Shown in pieces: positions 7,409 through 15,974 of a stretch of DNA of 40,161 nucleotides. Source of the DNA: an uncultured Collinsella sp. (GTDB lineage Bacteria; Actinomycetota; Coriobacteriia; Coriobacteriales; Coriobacteriaceae); contig CAUGVQ010000007.1 in the NCBI GenBank assembly GCA_959602875.1, forward strand, positions 1 through 40,161, written 5' to 3'. Position 1 is the stretch's first letter, and each line of letters starts with the position of its first letter. Under the pieces are notes generated by a model, which did no database searches, was not told where the DNA came from, and was given only the letters and a program-made list of their open reading frames with translations. The translations under genes and the position numbers were made by a program.

Positions 7409-8167
7409 ATGACCCAGGTGTTCCGCACCGCAGCGGATGAGGACCTAACAGAGTCCGCCGCAATCGCGCAGGCGGCGCGCGTCCTCATGGCGGGCGGGCT
7501 TGCGCTCATCCCTACGGAAACCGTGTACGGTCTTGCCGTTGCGGTATCCGCATTTACGGAAGCCAGCCCCGCGGACGGTGTCGCTGAGACGGAGGCACCC
7601 AAAGTGAACGGCTGTCCCGTTCCCGCCGAGGGCACCGGTTACCGCCGCATCTTCGACCTCAAGCAGCGCGAGCTCGCACAGACCGTTCCATGGCTTGTGG
7701 ACGGTGCGGACGCCCTCGAGCGCTATGGCCACGATGTCGATCCCGGCGCGCGGGCGCTTACCCGTGCGTTCTGGCCGGGCGCCCTCACCCTTATCGTTCC
7801 TGCCCGTGATGATGTGCCGGCGTTTATGCGCGCGGCGGACGGAACGGTCGCATTGCGTTCGTCGGCCTCTCCGGTGGTAGCCGCGCTCATCGAGGCTTGC
7901 GGCAGCCCGCTTGCCTGCACGAGCGCAAATACCCATGGCGCCCCCGCGCCTGCCTCGTTCTCCGCGGTAGAGCAACGCATCCTCGATGGCGTCGATATCG
8001 CCATCGATGCGGGTGCGACGCCCTGTCAGGACGCGTCGACCATAGTCTCATTCCCCGGAGGAGAGCCGCAGATCATACGGCAGGGCGCGCTCTCCGCGGC
8101 AGATATCAAGCGTGTGCTCGAAGGGTCCTGTGGCCCCGAGCGCGCGACGTCCCTGCGAAAATGGTGA
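7409..8167 (+). CDS. Threonylcarbamoyl-AMP synthase (Sua5/YrdC family)
   Basis: A 252-residue YrdC-domain protein expected to make L-threonylcarbamoyladenylate from threonine, bicarbonate and ATP, the first step of the tRNA modification t6A. Marks are ALIPTETVYGLAV near residues 31-43, FWPGALTLIVPA, CTSANTHG and a C-terminal STIVSF...IIRQGAL. An insert of about 25 residues rich in Ala, Glu and Pro follows the first motif, and the usual KxRP is KQRE, with the basic residues kept and the proline lost. The ATG at 7409 follows GGAGCAGG (7391-7398); an ATG at 7364 lies inside the hairpin loop and lacks a binding site. glpK starts 6 bp downstream. Confidence 0.88.
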   Translation: MTQVFRTAADEDLTESAAIAQAARVLMAGGLALIPTETVYGLAVAVSAFTEASPADGVAETEAPKVNGCPVPAEGTGYRRIFDLKQRELAQTVPWLVDGADALERYGHDVDPGARALTRAFWPGALTLIVPARDDVPAFMRAADGTVALRSSASPVVAALIEACGSPLACTSANTHGAPAPASFSAVEQRILDGVDIAIDAGATPCQDASTIVSFPGGEPQIIRQGALSAADIKRVLEGSCGPERATSLRKW

Positions 8168-8173
8168 TCGTTC

Positions 8174-9724
8174 ATGCCTCTCTCACTTAAAGACCTCGGG
8201 CTGGTCGACGCGGCGTTTCGCTTTGGCGGCTCCTACATCATGTCGCTCGATGCGGGCACCACGTCGGTGCGCGCCGTTATTGTGGACGAGTTTGGCGGGG
8301 TCGTCGCTCAGGCGTCGCGCCCCCTTGGCATGCACTACCCCCATCCCGGTTGGGTCGAGCAGGACCCCACCGAGATCTTGGCGTCCATGATCTCAGTCAT
8401 TGTCGAGGTCCAGTTCAAAAGCGGTATCCATTCCGAGGACATCGCCGCGGTGGGCATCTCCAACCAGCGCGAGACGTGCATCGTTTGGGATCGCGAGAGC
8501 GGGCAGCCCGTTTACAACGCCATCGGCTGGCAGTGCCGTCGCACGGCGGATGCGGCCCGCACGCTTGCCGATCCGGACACCGCCGCCATGATCCGCGCAA
8601 AGACGGGCCTCACGCCCGACGCCTACTTCTCGGCGACAAAGGTCGCCTGGATCCTCGACAACGTTGCGGGCGCGCGCGAGATGGCAGACGCCGGCAAGCT
8701 CGTCTTTGGCACGGTCGACACCTGGCTCATCTACAACCTCACGGGCGGCGCGGTCATCGCCACCGACTACACCAACGCGAGCCGCACGATGCTCTTCAAC
8801 ATCCGCACGCTCGATTGGGATGACGAGTTGCTTGCACTCTTTGGTATCCCGCGTGCCATGATGCCGGAACTCAAGTGGAGCTCCGACGATTACGGGCATG
8901 TCTCGCACGAGATCATGAGTCATCGGCCGCCCATCACCGGCGTGGCGGGCGACCAGCAGGCGTCGCTCTTTGGGCATTGCTGCTTCCGCCCCGGCGAAGC
9001 TAAGAATACCTACGGCACGGGCTGCTTCTTGCTGATGAACACGGGCGACGAGGTCGTCGAATCCGACGAGGGGCTCGTGGCAACCGTGGGCATCGCCGAA
9101 GGCGGACGCGTGAGCTACGCGCTCGAAGGCTCGATCTTCCATGCGGGGTCGGTCATGCGTTGGCTGCGCGATGGGCTCGGCATCATTGACGACGTCCAGT
9201 CGACTGCGGAGGTTGCGCGCTCCTGTGCAACGAACGATGGCTGCTACCTCGTGCCGGCGTTCAGCGGCCTCGGCGCGCCTTGGTGGGATGCCGACGCACG
9301 TGGGCTTATCTGCGGACTCACTGCCGCCTCAACGCGCTCGACCATCGTGCGCGCTGCATGCGAGTCGCTCGCCTACCAGGTCTACGACGTGCTGCGCGCC
9401 ATGGAGCGCGCTGCCGACCGCGAGCTCAGCGAGCTGCGCGTCGACGGCGGCGCCTCGCGCAACGACTTCATCATGCAGTTCCAGGCGGACCTGCTGAAGA
9501 TCCCCGTCGTGCAGTCGGAGTCCGTCGAGACGACGGCCATAGGCGCGGCGTACCTCGCGGGACTTTCCGTTGGGTATTGGGAGAATCGTGAGGAGCTGCT
9601 CTCCAATTGCGCCGTTGCGGAGCGTTTCTCCCCGGCGCTTGGAGATGAGGCGGAGGAGCTGCGCCTGCGCAACCTGCATGGCTGGCACGATGCGGTCAAG
9701 CGTTCTCGCTCAACCGTTGCCTAA
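8174..9724 (+). CDS. glpK: Glycerol kinase
   Basis: A 516-residue FGGY-family kinase that phosphorylates glycerol to sn-glycerol 3-phosphate in the cytoplasm. Characteristic stretches are MSLDAGTTSVRA, GWVEQDP, SNQRETCIVWDR, GTVDTWLIYNLTGG, the catalytic Asp in GVAGDQQASLFGH near residue 259, and YGTGCFLLMNTG. The first 22 residues before MSLDAG are an extension. The ATG at 8174 has no clear binding site but lies 6 bp after the sua5 stop, so translation may be coupled; an ATG at 8240 would give the family's usual N-terminus. No glycerol facilitator or glycerol-phosphate dehydrogenase is nearby. Confidence 0.94.
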   Translation: MPLSLKDLGLVDAAFRFGGSYIMSLDAGTTSVRAVIVDEFGGVVAQASRPLGMHYPHPGWVEQDPTEILASMISVIVEVQFKSGIHSEDIAAVGISNQRETCIVWDRESGQPVYNAIGWQCRRTADAARTLADPDTAAMIRAKTGLTPDAYFSATKVAWILDNVAGAREMADAGKLVFGTVDTWLIYNLTGGAVIATDYTNASRTMLFNIRTLDWDDELLALFGIPRAMMPELKWSSDDYGHVSHEIMSHRPPITGVAGDQQASLFGHCCFRPGEAKNTYGTGCFLLMNTGDEVVESDEGLVATVGIAEGGRVSYALEGSIFHAGSVMRWLRDGLGIIDDVQSTAEVARSCATNDGCYLVPAFSGLGAPWWDADARGLICGLTAASTRSTIVRAACESLAYQVYDVLRAMERAADRELSELRVDGGASRNDFIMQFQADLLKIPVVQSESVETTAIGAAYLAGLSVGYWENREELLSNCAVAERFSPALGDEAEELRLRNLHGWHDAVKRSRSTVA

Positions 9725-9804
9725 CACAGCGCGCTGCCTGATGCCGCACATTGCCTGACGACTCATCTCCCTTGATGCCGGGCGTCGCCTAACGCTGCGC
9801 AGCC

Positions 9805-11256
9805 TCAGCTCCCGCTCGACGTGCTCGCTTGCAGACGCCGGGCGAGCATTTCTCCCTCCTCGGCAACAGAGGTGCCAACGATAGGGTACGAGCCCGTTTC
9901 TCGGGGCATTTCGAGCGCGTATTCGCGGTCGACAACAACAATCCCGCGCGCCTCGCGGTCGTTCTCCAGCAGGCGAGCGAGCTCCGACCGGGCGGCCTCG
10001 ATGGTAGAGCATGCCATCTCCAAGGCGTGTGCGGTCCCCGGAAGCTGCCGCTCTATGGCGGCGGCAATGGTCAGCCGGTTGAGCTCGCTTGCCGTGACGA
10101 TGGCGCAGTGGATGCGCTCGGGCGTGGCATCGGTATCGATAAGAGGCAGAATCTGCAGCACAAACTGCACGATGAGGTCGTCGTTCTCTCCCGCTCCCGC
10201 CGGCGCAAACGTCTGCGACCACGCTTTCACGATCTTTCGGCACGCATCGAGCACGGGGCGCCGTGCGTCGGGAATAGGACGGTCCTGCGTGAAGGCTGTT
10301 GCGGCCGCCCCCAAGCGGATAAAGAGAAAGAGTCTCCGCAACGCCGCACGGAAGAGCTCTGCCTCGCAGACCCTTTTGCCAAAGTGCGCACGCATGCGCC
10401 CCTTGAGGTCGCGGTAGGAGGCATCCCCGTCTGCCCAGATGGCGAGCGCATTGGTCGGGCGGACGCGGTTTTTGGCGGAAACGCAGGCAGACATGGCGGC
10501 CATAAAGAGCGCCTCTTGGTGCCCAAAGCGTCGGCCATCTACCTCTGTGTCCTCTTCAAAGAAGGAGACCTCCGGCATGTCTGCCACGGTCTCAAGAAAG
10601 CCCTGGTCCAGCGGGTGCCCGCCACGCTCAAGGGCAAGCCCGGTCGATGCCCGCAGAAATGACCGGTCAAGATCGGTAAGGGTAAAGCCAAGCCTGCGCT
10701 CAAGCGCGGCAATCATACGATTTACGCCGGGTAGATGCGCCTCAAGCACCGGGGGTCGGAATCCGAGCGCCGTCCTCACCAAAATGCTGATATAGCGCAG
10801 CGCGAGCTCGCTCGCCTCGAGCGTGCCGCGTCTCACGGTGCCGCCCGCTGCTCCCAAAAAGGCCGCCGCCTTGCGGTTGAGCGCGTAGGCGGCAGAAACA
10901 GAGAGGCCGCGTCGCCTCGCAAAGGCGGCTACGTCCACCTTTCCCGTCAGATACTCGTTACAAAGGAGCAGTAGGTTAGACTCGCGGTATACGTGCTGTA
11001 TGAGCTCGAGCAGCGTGGTCGCGCGGTCAAAGCGTACAAGGACGGTGCCGCGCCTGCGGTCATGCGCGCGCACGTAGGGAGAGAGCAGCGCCCGCAGAGC
11101 ATCGATGTCAGAAAGCGCGGTGTTGCGGTCGACGCCAAGCTCGCTCGCCAGTGTACTTATGCGTTGCTCCGGCCGGTAGTAGAAGCGCTCAGTCAAAACG
11201 ACGTGGCGCGCTACGTTGCGCTCCAAATACCGGTCGAGCTCCACAGCAGCCTCCAT
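9805..11256 (-). CDS. Mga-type helix-turn-helix regulator
   Basis: A 483-residue regulator on the minus strand. The N-terminus carries a winged-helix HTH (about 30-55, ISTLASELGVDRNTALSDID), followed by a second HTH-like region near 105-125 and long helical segments like the PRD-like core of Mga/BglG-type proteins. No clear PTS EIIB or EIIA phosphorylation motif was seen. It is divergent from the M20 amidohydrolase and most likely controls that gene and the MFS transporter. The ATG at 11256 has no spaced binding site; a GTG at 11244 does (GGAGG overlapping the first codons), so the true protein may be four residues shorter. The inducer is unknown. Confidence 0.75.
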   Translation of the reverse strand: MEAAVELDRYLERNVARHVVLTERFYYRPEQRISTLASELGVDRNTALSDIDALRALLSPYVRAHDRRRGTVLVRFDRATTLLELIQHVYRESNLLLLCNEYLTGKVDVAAFARRRGLSVSAAYALNRKAAAFLGAAGGTVRRGTLEASELALRYISILVRTALGFRPPVLEAHLPGVNRMIAALERRLGFTLTDLDRSFLRASTGLALERGGHPLDQGFLETVADMPEVSFFEEDTEVDGRRFGHQEALFMAAMSACVSAKNRVRPTNALAIWADGDASYRDLKGRMRAHFGKRVCEAELFRAALRRLFLFIRLGAAATAFTQDRPIPDARRPVLDACRKIVKAWSQTFAPAGAGENDDLIVQFVLQILPLIDTDATPERIHCAIVTASELNRLTIAAAIERQLPGTAHALEMACSTIEAARSELARLLENDREARGIVVVDREYALEMPRETGSYPIVGTSVAEEGEMLARRLQASTSSGS

Positions 11257-11264
11257 TCCAGATT

Positions 11265-11290
11265 ATTCATAAAACAAAGTATAAATGAAT
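11265..11290. promoter_or_regulatory. Candidate operator in divergent promoter region
   Basis: ATTCAT (11265-11270) and ATGAAT (11285-11290) form a dyad with centres 20 bp apart, two helical turns, inside an AT-rich island between the divergent regulator and amidohydrolase genes. The GC-poor sequence stands out in this genome. Assigning it to the Mga-type protein is inference. Confidence 0.45.
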
Positions 11291-11369
11291 GAAAACACGA
11301 TACGCACAACCCGACGCCCGGTGGGAAGATGAGGCCATCAGCCTCGTCTCCCAAGGTAAGGAGTGCATC

Positions 11370-12590
11370 GTGAAGACCGCTCTGGAAGAAGCCGCCCGCA
11401 TCGAAGACCAGATCATCGCGTGGCGCCGTCATATCCATGCAAACCCCGAGAAGGGCTTTGACCTTCCCGCGACGCAGGCGTACGTTGCCGAGGAGCTCGC
11501 TCGCATGGGCATTGAGGCTAAGCCCTGCGGTGGCGAGATTCCTGCCGAGGTGGTGGAGAAGTACGAGCGCGCCGGTTTTGGGCGCATGGAGCACGCGACC
11601 GGCCTTGTTGCGACCATCGGCCAGGGCTCGCCCTGCATCCTGCTGCGCGCCGACTACGACGCCCTGCCGCTCACCGAGCTGGCCGACGTCCCTTACAAGT
11701 CCCAGTGCGAGGGCCTCATGCACGCCTGCGGCCATGACTCGCATGCGGCGATGCTTTTGGGCGCCGCCAAGATCTTGAAGGAGCACGAGACGGAGCTCAA
11801 GGGCACCGTTAAGCTTATGTTCCAGCCGGGCGAGGAGATGGGCTGCGGCTCAAAGCTCATGATTGACGACGGGCTGCTCGAGAACCCGCATGTCGACGCC
11901 TCGTTTGCGCTGCACGTTATGCCCGACCTCGAGCGCGGTCGCTTCTTCTTTGCGCCCGACGTTGCGAGCGCCTCGATGGACACGTTCATCATCCAGATCC
12001 AGGGCAAGGGCGGTCACAGCTCCATGCCCAACCAGACAATCGACGCCTCGATGATCGCCACGCAGCTCTACACGCAGCTGAACCTCCTTATGACGCGTGA
12101 GGCCGATCCTCGCAGCATGGTGACGTTCTCCATCGGAGCGGTCCAGGCCGGCACCGTGACCAACATCATTCCCGACAGTGCCGTTCTCCAGGGCAACATG
12201 CGCACGCTCTCGCGTACGGACCGCGATCATTTGGTCAAGCGCATCCCCGAGATGGTCGACGGCATCGTGCGCGCCTGGCGCGGCACCTACCACATCGACT
12301 TCTTTAGCACGCCGACCACCAACAATGACGCCGACTTCATCCGCGAGGTCACACCGTCGGTTGCCGATGTGGTAGGCGAGGACAACGTCATCTCCTGCCC
12401 GCCGCTCTCTGGCACCGAAGACTTCTCCTATGTGAGCCAGGCGGTTCCGTCGCTCTTTATGCAGCTCGGCACAGGTGGCGAGTATCCGGTGCACAACCCC
12501 AACATGACGCTCGACGAGTCACTCTTCAAGCTGGGGTGCGCAGCGCACGTCAGCGTTGCCATGGACTGGCTCGCCTCCCACACGGCCTAA
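11370..12590 (+). CDS. M20 family amidohydrolase/peptidase
   Basis: A 406-residue zinc hydrolase of the M20 hippurate-hydrolase/N-acyl-amino-acid amidohydrolase type. Visible are ILLRADYDALPL, the metal-binding LMHACGHDSHAAMLLG, LMFQPGEEMGCGSK, a dimerisation domain with GKGGHSSMPNQ, and the C-terminal CPPLSGTEDFSY. The GTG at 11370 is chosen because TAAGGAG (11357-11363) lies six bases before it; an in-frame ATG at 11289 has none and would add 27 residues unlike the family. An 8-bp hairpin (11328-11348) sits in the resulting leader. It precedes an MFS transporter and is divergent from a regulator, which suggests uptake and cleavage of an N-acyl or amide-linked compound. Confidence 0.88.
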   Translation: MKTALEEAARIEDQIIAWRRHIHANPEKGFDLPATQAYVAEELARMGIEAKPCGGEIPAEVVEKYERAGFGRMEHATGLVATIGQGSPCILLRADYDALPLTELADVPYKSQCEGLMHACGHDSHAAMLLGAAKILKEHETELKGTVKLMFQPGEEMGCGSKLMIDDGLLENPHVDASFALHVMPDLERGRFFFAPDVASASMDTFIIQIQGKGGHSSMPNQTIDASMIATQLYTQLNLLMTREADPRSMVTFSIGAVQAGTVTNIIPDSAVLQGNMRTLSRTDRDHLVKRIPEMVDGIVRAWRGTYHIDFFSTPTTNNDADFIREVTPSVADVVGEDNVISCPPLSGTEDFSYVSQAVPSLFMQLGTGGEYPVHNPNMTLDESLFKLGCAAHVSVAMDWLASHTA

Positions 12591-12607
12591 GGCCACCGGT
12601 ACTTTAA

Positions 12608-12639
12608 CGCCCGGGCGCGGTGTTCCCCGAGCCCGGGCG
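12608..12639 (+). promoter_or_regulatory. Intercistronic hairpin
   Basis: CGCCCGGGC (12608-12616) pairs perfectly with GCCCGGGCG (12631-12639), 14-nt loop and no T-run. It lies between the amidohydrolase stop and the MFS gene. It could stabilise the upstream message or reduce read-through. Confidence 0.5.
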
Positions 12640-12682
12640 CCTGGCGGCCACGCGGTCGCCCGAATAAGAAAGAGAGGAAACA

Positions 12683-13918
12683 ATGGGAAAGCTCAAGGGT
12701 AAAGAGGTAGCGATCTTTCTGACGCTCTTCTTCATCGGTCTGGTGGCCAACCTCGACAAATCGCTGATCGGCGTTGCCGCAACCGCCATCCGCGGTGAGT
12801 ACGGGTACTCCGCGACGGAGTTCGCCAACATCACCAACCTCTACTACGCGAGCAACATCGTGATGACGCTCGTCTCCGGCTGGATCGTCGACCGTTTTGG
12901 CTATAAGCCGTTTATGGTCACCGCCCTCACCATCCTCACGGTGGCCTCGCTCACCTTCGGCCTCTCCGGTATGCTCGCCGCGGGCGCCGGCGGGGCGGTG
13001 GGCGTGCTCACCGGCCTTCTGGCCTCGCGTTTCTTCATCGGCATCGGTCAGACGGGTTATACCAACGGCGTGTCCAAGGTCATTGTCGAGAACTTCCAGC
13101 CCGAGGTTCGCCAGACCGTGCAGTCCGTGGTCGTCGCCACGGCGGGCCTGGGCGCCCTGCTTGCCTACACCGTGTTCACGGGCCTTGTGGGCATGGGCTG
13201 GCAGGTTGCCTACTACGTGCTCTCCGCACTCTTTTTGATCGCGCTTGTGCTCATGGTGGTCATCGTCCCCAAGAAGTACACCCCGCCCGCGGGTAGCGTG
13301 TCGCTCTTCACCGCTTGGAAGCACAAGAACTCGCTCGTCCTCGGTTTCGCGCTTCTGTGCAACAACATGGTGGGCGTGGTCTCGCTCGCCTGGCTGCCCT
13401 CCTATCTGCAGGGTATCGATGTCATCAAGGCCGAGATGGCCGTAAACCCGGGTCTCACCAACATGATCCTCATCGGGTACGCCATCGTGATGGGCGTCGC
13501 TATGGTCGCCTCCAACTTCATCATCAAGGCCTGGTTCCGCGGTAAGGAGAAGATCTTCGCGGTCATCTGCAGCGCTATTGGCGCCGTGCTCCTCTACATG
13601 ATGACCTCCTCGCAGGAGCTTATGGCCATCGTCTCCTTCCTCTACAGCTCGACCTTCCTGCTCATGCTCGTCTTCAGTGCCATCGTCGCTTTGCCCTACG
13701 CACCGCTTGCCAACGAGGACGGCACCATCGTGCCCGTCTCGATGATCGCCTCCTCCTACGCGGTCATCAACATCATGGCGTTCCTCGGCGCTATCATCGG
13801 CAACACCGTTGTGGCGGGTATCGCCGACGCCATGGGCTTCTCGGTTGGCTTCGCTGCGCTCGCCATCCCGTTTTTGCTCTCTGGTCTGGCGCTCTTCCTG
13901 CTGCCCAAGACCAAGTAG
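12683..13918 (+). CDS. MFS transporter
   Basis: A 411-residue major facilitator with about 12 membrane segments. The first helix is preceded by a short basic N-terminus and contains FIGLVANLDKSLIGVA; the loop after helix 2 has the MFS signature as GWIVDRFGYKPFM. The ATG at 12683 follows GAGAGGAAAC. It is probably cotranscribed with the M20 amidohydrolase 92 bp upstream and ends at a strong terminator, so it likely imports that enzyme's substrate or an amide-linked organic acid. Helix 1 resembles anion:cation symporter-type sequences (NLDKS where NxDR is common), but the substrate cannot be assigned. Confidence 0.88.
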   Translation: MGKLKGKEVAIFLTLFFIGLVANLDKSLIGVAATAIRGEYGYSATEFANITNLYYASNIVMTLVSGWIVDRFGYKPFMVTALTILTVASLTFGLSGMLAAGAGGAVGVLTGLLASRFFIGIGQTGYTNGVSKVIVENFQPEVRQTVQSVVVATAGLGALLAYTVFTGLVGMGWQVAYYVLSALFLIALVLMVVIVPKKYTPPAGSVSLFTAWKHKNSLVLGFALLCNNMVGVVSLAWLPSYLQGIDVIKAEMAVNPGLTNMILIGYAIVMGVAMVASNFIIKAWFRGKEKIFAVICSAIGAVLLYMMTSSQELMAIVSFLYSSTFLLMLVFSAIVALPYAPLANEDGTIVPVSMIASSYAVINIMAFLGAIIGNTVVAGIADAMGFSVGFAALAIPFLLSGLALFLLPKTK

Positions 13919-13963
13919 TACACCTCTTCTGACGCAGCGCGTCTCTCGCGCCAGGCAAGCCAT

Positions 13964-14016
13964 GAGCGCCTCCCGGCAGCTGGGACGGACCCCTGCCGGG
14001 AGGCGCTCGCTTTATT
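13964..14016 (+). terminator. Strong terminator after the MFS gene
   Basis: Perfect 16-bp stem (13964-13979 with 13993-14008), 13-nt loop, then GCTTTATT. It closes the amidohydrolase-MFS unit and separates it from rpiB. Confidence 0.85.
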
Positions 14017-14103
14017 CCGCCAGTTAGCCCAGCGGCGCGGACGCGCGTTATTCAGTAATATAGGAAGCGACGTATCTAACCCATTCGTTTGAGAGGACGA
14101 AGC

Positions 14104-14544
14104 ATGCGTATCGCCATCGGCGCCGACCACGGCGGGTTCGAGCAGAAGCAGGAGCTTAAAGCCTATATTGCCAACGAGCTCGGCTGCGAGGTCGAGGACA
14201 TGGGATGCGACTCCACCGAGAGCGTCGACTATCCCGATCACGCCGCGCCCGTGGCGCGTGCGGTGGCCGAGGGCTCTGCCGACTTTGGCGTGCTTGTCTG
14301 CGGCACGGGGATCGGCATGGCCATTGCGGCGGACAAGATCGACGGCGTGCGCGCCTCTTCGATCACCTCGCCCGCGTTTGCCGAGCTTTTCCGTCAGCAC
14401 AACAACGGCAACGTCGTGTGCCTCTCCGGTCGCTTTGTTGACCTCGACGTCAACAAAGAGATCGTGAAGACGTTCCTCACGACCGCCTTTGAGGGAGGCC
14501 GTCACGAGGGCCGTGTTGCCAAAATCACGGCGCTCGAGGGCTAA
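14104..14544 (+). CDS. rpiB: Ribose-5-phosphate isomerase B
   Basis: A 146-residue RpiB/LacAB-family isomerase that interconverts ribose 5-phosphate and ribulose 5-phosphate in the pentose phosphate pathway. It has the N-terminal IAIGADHGGFEQK, DMGCDSTESVDYPD, the active-site cysteine (Cys66) in LVCGTGIGMAIAADK, and HNNGNVVCLSGRF. The ATG at 14104 follows GAGAGG at a 7-nt spacing; an ATG at 14089 lies upstream of that site. rpiB near the ATP synthase operon is common in Firmicutes and Actinobacteria. Confidence 0.93.
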   Translation: MRIAIGADHGGFEQKQELKAYIANELGCEVEDMGCDSTESVDYPDHAAPVARAVAEGSADFGVLVCGTGIGMAIAADKIDGVRASSITSPAFAELFRQHNNGNVVCLSGRFVDLDVNKEIVKTFLTTAFEGGRHEGRVAKITALEG

Positions 14545-14631
14545 GGTTTCTCAAACCGGGGCAATCGTCACGTAAAAAGCACCGCTGAGCTGCCAAGATG
14601 ATGCATCTGTGTCACGTTGTAGTTTCATCTG

Positions 14632-14659
14632 TTGACTTTTCGGTGGGGCTGACTAGAGT
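14632..14659 (+). promoter_or_regulatory. Candidate promoter of the ATP synthase operon
   Basis: TTGACT (14632-14637), a 16-bp spacer and TAGAGT (14654-14659) lie 60 bp before the first gene of the operon and 88 bp after rpiB. No terminator was seen between rpiB and this site, so read-through from rpiB is possible. Confidence 0.5.
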
Positions 14660-14718
14660 ATTCGGAACGAGATTCGAATCACTCGTTTGCGCGGGTGGTT
14701 CGAGCAGGGAGGTGCAAG

Positions 14719-15024
14719 ATGTTGTCTGCCATTGATTGGCCGGGCAGCACCGTGCACATCGTCATCGGGGCTCTCGTGGGCTTAGTCGCCTTCGTCCCCT
14801 TGGCAGCGGCGCTCGCACCGGTGCTTAAGGGAGCGAACCGGGTGAACATGGTGGCGGGGATGCTGGCAATCGGCGTCTCATTTGCCGTGCTCCTCGTGGG
14901 CGTCTTTGCGGCCTACCTCCTCGACCGCGGCGGTCTGGTGCCGTTTGCGGTGGGGGAGATGTGCGGGTTCGTGGGAGCGCTGGTTGTCATTTCCACCGTC
15001 TTGGTGGTTATGCTCGGCAGATGA
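14719..15024 (+). CDS. Small membrane protein in AtpI position
   Basis: A 101-residue, very hydrophobic protein with three predicted membrane segments (about 15-35, 45-68 and 75-98). It is first in the ATP synthase operon, exactly where atpI stands in other bacteria; AtpI-type proteins assist c-ring assembly or cation handling. Direct sequence similarity to AtpI could not be judged by eye, so the name rests on position and topology. The ATG at 14719 follows GGGAGGTG; an in-frame GTG or ATG further upstream is less well placed. Confidence 0.7.
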   Translation: MLSAIDWPGSTVHIVIGALVGLVAFVPLAAALAPVLKGANRVNMVAGMLAIGVSFAVLLVGVFAAYLLDRGGLVPFAVGEMCGFVGALVVISTVLVVMLGR

Positions 15025-15063
15025 CGGTCCGGCCTTGTGCCGGCTGGAAGAAAAGGTGGAACT

Positions 15064-15861
15064 TTGGAAGCGTTCGCAAAGCTTTCGGGTGAGATCCAAG
15101 AGCTCGTTGCCGAGTTTGGCTCGGCACCCGTGGTAGGCGACCTCACATTTGGCCTCACGCAGTACTCGTTCTGGCTGCTTGTTGCCGCGGTGGTGCTTGC
15201 CGTCGTCATGGTCCTCTTCGTCAAGAAGCAGACGCTCGTACCGCACGGCTTTTTTGTCAACGGCGTCGAGTATCTCGTTGAGTACGTGCAAAACGACGTG
15301 GCCAAGGGCGTTGTCGGTACCGAGTGGCGCCGTCACTTCCCGTTTCTCGCCACGATCTTCTTCTTCATCCTCATCAATAACTTCATCGGCCTCATCCCGG
15401 GCATGAAGCCGGGCACGGGCGCCATCGGCTGCACCGCCGCACTCGCGCTCGTCACCTTTGTGTACTTCATCTACTTTGGATGCAAGAAGCACGGCTTCAT
15501 TGGGTACTGGAAGAGCTTGGCGCCCGCGGGCGTGGCCTTCCCCATGAACGTGTTCGTGTGGGTCATCGAGGTCTTCTCGCTGCTGCTCCGCCCGATCACG
15601 CTTGCCATCCGTCTGTTCTGCAACATGTTCGCCGGCCATATCGTCATGGGGTCCTTCTCCATCATGGCGGCGCTCTTTGCGGAGCCTCTGCTTGAGCACT
15701 TTAGCGCCATGAACGCGCTCGGCGCCCTCCCGAGTGTGGCGTGGCTCGCCATCCTGCTTGTTATCTACGCGGTCGAGCTTATCGTCGCGTTCGTTCAGGC
15801 GTACGTGTTCACGGTGCTTGCCGCCGTGTACATCCAGATCGCCGAGGCCGAGGGGCACTAG
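15064..15861 (+). CDS. atpB: ATP synthase Fo subunit a
   Basis: A 265-residue integral membrane subunit forming the two proton half-channels of Fo. The essential arginine is Arg183 in LAIRLFCNMFAGHIVMG; the last helix reads VELIVAFVQAYVFTVLAAVY, as in the family. Earlier segments include FFFILINNFIGLIPG. The start taken is a TTG at 15064 because AAAGGTGG lies just before it; a GTG at 15037 is in frame but has no binding site and would add nine residues. A spacer of 113 bp with an 11-bp direct repeat separates it from atpE. Confidence 0.95.
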   Translation: MEAFAKLSGEIQELVAEFGSAPVVGDLTFGLTQYSFWLLVAAVVLAVVMVLFVKKQTLVPHGFFVNGVEYLVEYVQNDVAKGVVGTEWRRHFPFLATIFFFILINNFIGLIPGMKPGTGAIGCTAALALVTFVYFIYFGCKKHGFIGYWKSLAPAGVAFPMNVFVWVIEVFSLLLRPITLAIRLFCNMFAGHIVMGSFSIMAALFAEPLLEHFSAMNALGALPSVAWLAILLVIYAVELIVAFVQAYVFTVLAAVYIQIAEAEGH

Positions 15862-15922
15862 CCACCCGGCCCGCTTCACAGGTCACCACGGGCCCGCTCC
15901 CCGGACCCGGGTAGATAGTTGG

Positions 15923-15950
15923 TACTTAGCGCCGCCGGCTACTTAGCGCC
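15923..15950. repeat. 11-bp direct repeat upstream of atpE
   Basis: TACTTAGCGCC occurs at 15923-15933 and 15940-15950, a 17-bp period, ending 13 bp before the AAGGAGG of atpE. The c subunit must be made in excess, so an element tuning atpE translation or mRNA ends is conceivable, but nothing shows this directly. Confidence 0.45.
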
Positions 15951-15974
15951 AAGGCGCACGTCAAAGGAGGAATC

